Assembly: GCA_023423285.1 (NCBI GenBank)
Contig: JAFAFV010000182.1
Location: forward strand, 1 to 9,678
DNA length: 9,678 bases
Origin: Bacteroidota bacterium
GTDB lineage: Bacteria > Bacteroidota > Bacteroidia > Chitinophagales > Chitinophagaceae
Direction of reading: 5' to 3'
Positions 6,818 through 9,678 of the stretch are shown piece after piece (within the stretch, counting starts at the first letter, position 1; the number at the start of each line of letters is the position of its first letter). The notes below the pieces were generated by a model. The model was given only the letters and a program-made list of their open reading frames with translations, did not search any database and had not been told where the DNA came from. The position numbers and the translations under genes are program-made.

Positions 6818-7292
6818 GGGTAAAGTTGATTAGGCGTACTATTTCTTCCAGGTATTTTTGGTCGGTATCGTCAAAGTGTGCGTAACGTTCGCTGTCTGCA
6901 TCCAGCACAGCCACCACATGGCCGCCTGAAAATACCGGCACCACAATCTCCGATTTGGAAAAACTGCTGCAGGCAATATGCCCGGGAAACTGTTGCACAT
7001 CAGGCACGATCAGTGTTTGAGCCTGCATCCAACTGCTGCCACATACACCACTACCTTTTTTAATGCGTGTGCAGGCCACCGGCCCCTGAAATGGGCCCAG
7101 CACCAGTACATCATTTTTTACAAGATAAAAACCAATCCACCACCAGTTGAATTGCTCCTTAAGCGCAGCGGCAATATTAGCAAGATTGGCCACGAGATCG
7201 GGTTCACCCTCTATCAGGCCTTTGATTTGAGGTAGCAGGGCCTCGTACTGTTCTACTTTGTTTCCGTGAATTATTTTTAGATATTCTGACAT
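6804..7292 (-). CDS. msrC: Free methionine-(R)-sulfoxide reductase, GAF domain
   Basis: A single-domain GAF protein of 162 aa from the ATG at 7292. The frame extends to a GTG at 7322, but the ATG start MSEYLKII fits family length better. It reduces free L-methionine-(R)-S-oxide to methionine using thioredoxin, a cytoplasmic oxidative-damage repair step. All three cysteines typical of the fRMsr family (E. coli YebR) are present: Cys74 in GPVAC, Cys84 in GVCG and Cys108 in GHIAC. Conserved flanks include WWWIGFYL (about 50-57), PDVQQFPGHIAC (97-108), SEIVVPV (114-120) and VLDADSE (129-135), the last carrying family acidic residues. This sets it apart from sensory GAF domains. It lies 54 bp downstream of the DinB gene and overlaps acyP by 14 bp. 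No separate promoter was seen. Confidence 0.95.
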   Translation of the reverse strand: MSEYLKIIHGNKVEQYEALLPQIKGLIEGEPDLVANLANIAAALKEQFNWWWIGFYLVKNDVLVLGPFQGPVACTRIKKGSGVCGSSWMQAQTLIVPDVQQFPGHIACSSFSKSEIVVPVFSGGHVVAVLDADSERYAHFDDTDQKYLEEIVRLINFTHDSE

Positions 7293-7346
7293 GGAGTAAT
7301 TAAATTTTAAATCGAAACACACGTAGCGATGTTGTAAACAGATATT

Positions 7347-7883
7347 TTATTTCGCATCATTCCTTTGGTTCATGCTATCATTAAATTGTTTTGATCCTCC
7401 TTTGGAAATCGATAGCGTTTTCCAGGCAGCGCCTTTGATGTGCTTTCCTAGAAAAATGATTTGGCCCACATGCGATGCGTAGTGCGTGAGTTGCCTGTGA
7501 ATGGCCTCAATAACCGTTACTGGTTTGGTGCGTATATAAACCGTTTGAGCAAGGTTAACAGGCGAGAGGGAATGCAGTGTATTGAACAACACGTTCCATC
7601 CGTCATCCCACAACTGCAGCAATTCTGAACGCAAGAGGGGATGCGGTTCAAATTCATCATCGCGTCTGCGCCATTCCTTTTCGCCGTCTTCGGTTAAAAA
7701 ATTCGTCCAGCGGCTAAGCATATTGCCATGCAGGTGTGTAATGTTTACGGCGATGCTGTTGTTGTAAGCATCAGGAGCATAATAAAAATCTTTGTCATCC
7801 AGCTGCGCAAAAGTTTTATCGCCAAGTTGCTTATATGCTTTAAACTGTTGAATAGCGCTTTGTAAAAAGTTTTCCGCGTTCAT
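7347..7883 (-). CDS. DinB-like protein, DUF1572 family
   Basis: A 178-aa protein from the ATG at 7883. The frame runs 17 codons further up, to 7934, but MNAENFLQSAIQQFKAY begins the first helix as DinB/DUF1572 proteins usually do. It is predicted to be a four-helix bundle of the DinB/YfiT metalloenzyme-like fold. Candidate metal ligands are His50 or His52 in ITHLHGNM and His134/His138 in LTHYASHVGQI; the YxxHVGQI motif is typical of DUF1572. Family members have been linked to bacillithiol or other thiol transfer and to metal-dependent chemistry, but no function can be assigned here. It is the first gene of the leftward unit with msrC, acyP and the DUF1080 gene, and the infC terminator lies upstream. 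The C-terminal 20 residues are polar and probably disordered. Confidence 0.88.
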   Translation of the reverse strand: MNAENFLQSAIQQFKAYKQLGDKTFAQLDDKDFYYAPDAYNNSIAVNITHLHGNMLSRWTNFLTEDGEKEWRRRDDEFEPHPLLRSELLQLWDDGWNVLFNTLHSLSPVNLAQTVYIRTKPVTVIEAIHRQLTHYASHVGQIIFLGKHIKGAAWKTLSISKGGSKQFNDSMNQRNDAK

Positions 7884-7914
7884 TTCATTTGTTTTAAATG
7901 GGCTGGAAATTACG

Positions 7915-7922
7915 CAAATATT
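7915..7922 (-). promoter_or_regulatory. Candidate -7 element for the DinB-msrC-acyP-DUF1080 unit
   Basis: The minus strand reads AATATTTG, one mismatch from TAnnTTTG, 31 bp before the DinB ATG. The same octamer is used in the better-supported infC promoter. No TTG lies 19-21 bp upstream. A promoter is expected somewhere between the infC terminator and 7883, and this is the best site I see. Confidence 0.3.
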
Positions 7923-7966
7923 TTCGTGAATCAAGCTGCGTTAGCTGATTGGCATGAAGAAGATAT

Positions 7967-7997
7967 AAAAAAATCTACCCGCGCTTACGGGTAGATT
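7967..7997 (-). terminator. Intrinsic terminator of infC
   Basis: A perfect 10-bp stem, AATCTACCCG (7972-7981) and CGGGTAGATT (7988-7997), has a 6-nt loop. On the minus strand it is followed directly by a run of T (seven A on the + strand at 7967-7973). It begins 22 bp after the infC stop. This is a textbook rho-independent terminator for leftward transcription, and it isolates infC from the DinB unit. Confidence 0.93.
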
Positions 7998-8019
7998 GAA
8001 AAACTTTTATTAATAAAAA

Positions 8020-8640
8020 TTATTTTTTCTTGGCGGCTTTGGGAGCGATCATAGCCAGCATGCGGCGGCCCTCAAGCTTGGGCATGTTTTCTAAAGTTCC
8101 AAATTCAGCCAGACGCTCTGCAAACTTCAACAGCAGCAGCTGGCCTCTGTCCTGAAACTGTATGGCGCGCCCTTTGAACTGCACATAAGCTTTTACTTTA
8201 TTGCCATCTTTCAAAAATCCTTCGGCATGTTTGGCTTTAAAGTCAAAATCATGATCGTCGGTATTGGGCGTAAAGCGTATTTCTTTTATTTCGGTCGCCT
8301 TGCTTTTTGCCTTGATCTCTTTTTCTTTTTTCTTTTTGTCGTAAAGAAATTTATTATAGTCTGTCACCCTGCAAACAGGGGGATCAGCGGTTGGAGAGAT
8401 TTCTACAAGATCCAACTCCTGAGCTTTAGCAATTTTAATTGCTTCCTGGGTAGGATAGACGCCTGGCTCTACGTTGTCGCCAACTAATCTTACCTGTGGA
8501 ACCCTGATGTGGTGGTTGATACGGTGTTCGGCTTCTTTTTGAGGGAGGCGGCCCCTGAAGTTGGGCCTGTTGCCACCTGGTCTGAATGATCCGCCAGAGC
8601 CGGGAGGCCTGTTGAATGCGGGTTTTTGTGGTACTGCCAT
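8020..8640 (-). CDS. infC: Translation initiation factor IF-3
   Basis: IF-3 binds the 30S subunit, prevents premature 50S joining and checks start-codon/initiator-tRNA pairing. The 206-aa product has an N-terminal domain at about 39-108 (HRINHHIRVPQVRLVG, VEPGVYP, LDLVEISP, PPVCRV, DYNKFLYDKKKK), a short linker and a C-terminal domain at about 115-203 (EIKEIRFTPNTDDHDF, KAKHAEGFL, GNKVKAYVQFKGR, LEGRRMLAMIAP). Residues 1-38 form an extra basic tail rich in Pro (7), Gly (6) and Arg (5), probably disordered. The ATG at 8640 directly follows an in-frame TAG, so it is the first possible start. It is an ordinary ATG rather than the rare AUU of E. coli infC, although a later internal start cannot be excluded. 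The gene has its own candidate promoter and a strong terminator. The usual followers rpmI and rplT are absent. Confidence 0.97.
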   Translation of the reverse strand: MAVPQKPAFNRPPGSGGSFRPGGNRPNFRGRLPQKEAEHRINHHIRVPQVRLVGDNVEPGVYPTQEAIKIAKAQELDLVEISPTADPPVCRVTDYNKFLYDKKKKEKEIKAKSKATEIKEIRFTPNTDDHDFDFKAKHAEGFLKDGNKVKAYVQFKGRAIQFQDRGQLLLLKFAERLAEFGTLENMPKLEGRRMLAMIAPKAAKKK

Positions 8641-8734
8641 CTAATAGATAATTCGTTATTACTTTTTATCCGGCTAAAAGTATATTTATTGTTTTTTACC
8701 CCGCCGGTAGGTTGTTAAAAAAAATTAATTAACA

Positions 8735-8765
8735 CAAATATTGGAAATAAATGCCACACCCGCAA
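8735..8765 (-). promoter_or_regulatory. Candidate infC promoter
   Basis: On the minus strand a TTG (complement of 8763-8765) is followed after 20 bp by AATATTTG (complement of 8735-8742). The spacing fits the Bacteroidetes -33/-7 arrangement (TTG, 19-21 bp, TAnnTTTG) with one mismatch in the -7. Transcription would start near 8728, giving a leader of about 88 nt. A 5-bp CCGGC/GCCGG pair (8670-8674, 8703-8707) could form a weak long-looped leader hairpin. Confidence 0.5.
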
Positions 8766-8817
8766 TTTTTATTTTTTTACCGGGAAAATGGCTTTTAATG
8801 TGAAAAATACTCGCAAC

Positions 8818-9342
8818 TCAATCGTCTGTTTTTTCAAGATAACCCGGCTCAGCGACTTTTTTAAACGTGAAATGGCGCTGGGCAAGATAGCTGAATAAAA
8901 TGACAATGACTGTAGTACCAACCTGTGCAAATACAGGGTAAATATGCCACATTTCAACCGCAATCTTTAGCAACACGTAGTTAAGTACCAGGTTGAAAAG
9001 GCAGACCATCAGGTATCGAAACATTTGCACATGGCCACGCATTTTACTGTCGTCGAACACAACATATTTCATAAGGAAAAAGCCTGCAATAAAAGTGATC
9101 ACAAACGATACGAGCAGCGCCGCCACGTGAGATTTAAATGCGTAAAATTCAAAATCAAAATCGCGGCCCTGCAGAATGTACTTATAAGTAATGTAGTAAG
9201 CCAGCAACCCCAAAAAAGTATTTGCCGTGCCAGATACCGCGTACCTGAAAGTTTGGATAGGCATCAGCCTTTTAAACAGCGGGTATAAAAAATCTATTGC
9301 GGGAAGAATAAAATTCCTGACGTTTTGAAATTGCTGTCTCAT
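8818..9342 (-). CDS. GtrA-like four-helix membrane protein
   Basis: A 174-aa inner-membrane protein of the GtrA family (PF04138 type). Four transmembrane segments are visible at about residues 34-54, 71-96, 107-130 and 135-156. The first starts with the typical FRYAVSGTANTFLGLLAYY, and the fourth ends in the typical SYLAQRHFTFK. Relatives assist transfer of lipid-linked sugars across the membrane, often beside a polyprenyl-phosphate glycosyltransferase; the exact substrate is unknown and no glycosyltransferase is in the window. The frame starts at a TTG (9345) directly followed by an ATG (9342), which I use. An exact TAnnTTTG element lies only 7 bp upstream, so the mRNA may be leaderless or nearly so. 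The gene is upstream of infC on the same strand, but infC appears to have its own promoter. Confidence 0.92.
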   Translation of the reverse strand: MRQQFQNVRNFILPAIDFLYPLFKRLMPIQTFRYAVSGTANTFLGLLAYYITYKYILQGRDFDFEFYAFKSHVAALLVSFVITFIAGFFLMKYVVFDDSKMRGHVQMFRYLMVCLFNLVLNYVLLKIAVEMWHIYPVFAQVGTTVIVILFSYLAQRHFTFKKVAEPGYLEKTDD

Positions 9343-9349
9343 CAATCCG

Positions 9350-9357
9350 CAAAGTTA
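9350..9357 (-). promoter_or_regulatory. Candidate -7 element for the GtrA-like gene
   Basis: The minus strand reads TAACTTTG, an exact TAnnTTTG match ending 7 bp before the GtrA ATG. No TTG is seen at the -33 position. If active, transcription begins at or just before the start codon. Confidence 0.4.
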
Positions 9358-9498
9358 TCTTAATTTTTGTTAACCTGTGCCCCTCTGATGGTGGGCTTTC
9401 AAACTGTCGGCAATTCTTAGCCTCCCAGTTATACAATACTAACTTTTGAAATAAGTAAAATATTTTCTCCTGAAATTAAAAGCTGTGGCAAAGTATGT

Positions 9499-9506
9499 TA
9501 AGTTTG
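9499..9506 (+). promoter_or_regulatory. Candidate + strand -7 element
   Basis: TAAGTTTG matches TAnnTTTG exactly and points toward the right edge. There is no clear TTG about 20 bp upstream. It could drive a gene beginning at 9655 after a leader of about 140 nt. Support is limited to the octamer and its orientation. Confidence 0.3.
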
Positions 9507-9654
9507 TGTCGCCATGCAGGCATTATAATTTAAATAAAGCTGTAATAGCAATACCAAATATACAAGCGCAGTAACATCCATCTAAGATAAATGGCTAAGT
9601 ATAAAAAGCAATTTTATTAATGCAGGTGATGTTAAATAAGTTGTAGCAAGCAAT

Positions 9655-9678
9655 ATGAACAGACTAAAAAAGAATAAC
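9655..9678 (+). CDS. Possible start of a gene running off the window
   Basis: An ATG at 9655 opens a frame reading MNRLKKNN to the last base. The basic N-terminus could be the start of a signal peptide or a DNA-binding protein, but eight codons cannot identify it. It rests on position, divergent from GtrA with a candidate promoter upstream, and on the lack of a stop before the edge. Confidence 0.25.

Larger units (their letters stand above)
9346..9678. other. Intergenic region at right edge
   Basis: This is 333 bp of AT-rich sequence with no convincing complete gene, tRNA, repeat or strong hairpin. It carries the candidate -7 element of the GtrA-like gene, a possible + strand -7 element, and a possible start codon 24 bp before the window ends. 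It is probably a divergent promoter region between GtrA and a gene lying to the right. Confidence 0.6.

Noticed and set aside
8227..8487. Phe-rich hydrophobic + strand frame opposite infC, possible small membrane protein
   Set aside because: Its Phe runs are the antisense of the Lys-rich linker of IF-3, which explains them fully.
9583..9600. Small repeat and dyad around CTAAG / CCAT...ATGG near the right edge
   Set aside because: Pairs of 4-5 bp in AT-rich DNA are expected by chance; no array or larger structure builds on them.
1..9678. CRISPR array, tRNA, rRNA, insertion sequence or defence island
   Set aside because: No regularly spaced repeats, cloverleaf-like segments, transposase frames or toxin/nuclease motifs were seen; apart from the recombinase the content is metabolic and housekeeping.

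Overview
The window looks like ordinary chromosome from a member of the Bacteroidota, most likely close to the Chitinophagaceae. Four things point there: TAnnTTTG-type promoter -7 elements with no clear Shine-Dalgarno sequences; an IF-3 of the Bacteroidetes type with a Pro/Gly/Arg-rich N-terminal extension; a tyrosine recombinase with the N-terminal extra domain common in Bacteroidetes integrases; and a secreted DUF1080 protein. This placement is by protein resemblance only. I see no tRNA, rRNA, CRISPR array or insertion sequence.

Layout. Positions 1-1034 (+) hold the 3' part of a tyrosine recombinase whose reading frame is open to the left edge, so its true start lies outside the window. It converges on ackA with 5 bp between stop codons. 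Positions 1040-4520 (-) are pta followed by ackA, the acetyl-CoA to acetate pathway. A 334-bp region separates pta from a divergent SDR-type L-threonine 3-dehydrogenase (4855-5811, +). That gene meets the next leftward unit tail to tail, sharing a TTAA that carries both stop codons. The leftward unit at 7883-5808 reads, in transcription order, DinB/DUF1572 protein, free methionine-(R)-sulfoxide reductase (msrC), acylphosphatase, and secreted DUF1080 protein. Gaps are short, and msrC and acyP overlap by 14 bp. Upstream of it lies a strong intrinsic terminator (7967-7997) ending infC (8640-8020, -), which has its own promoter. A GtrA-like membrane protein (9342-8818, -) follows, then a 333-bp stretch in which only a possible + strand gene start at the right edge is visible.

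How the genes work together. Pta and AckA turn acetyl-CoA into acetate plus ATP through acetyl phosphate. Threonine dehydrogenase starts a route that can yield glycine and acetyl-CoA, so the divergent pair may be metabolically linked (inference; the usual partner kbl is not here). Acylphosphatase could hydrolyse acyl phosphates, but it sits in a different transcription unit. MsrC repairs oxidised free methionine. infC stands without its usual rpmI-rplT partners. I found no convincing undescribed multi-gene system. The most useful points are the 5'-extended integrase, the palindrome in the pta/tdh divergent region, the isolated and terminated infC, and several start-site corrections.
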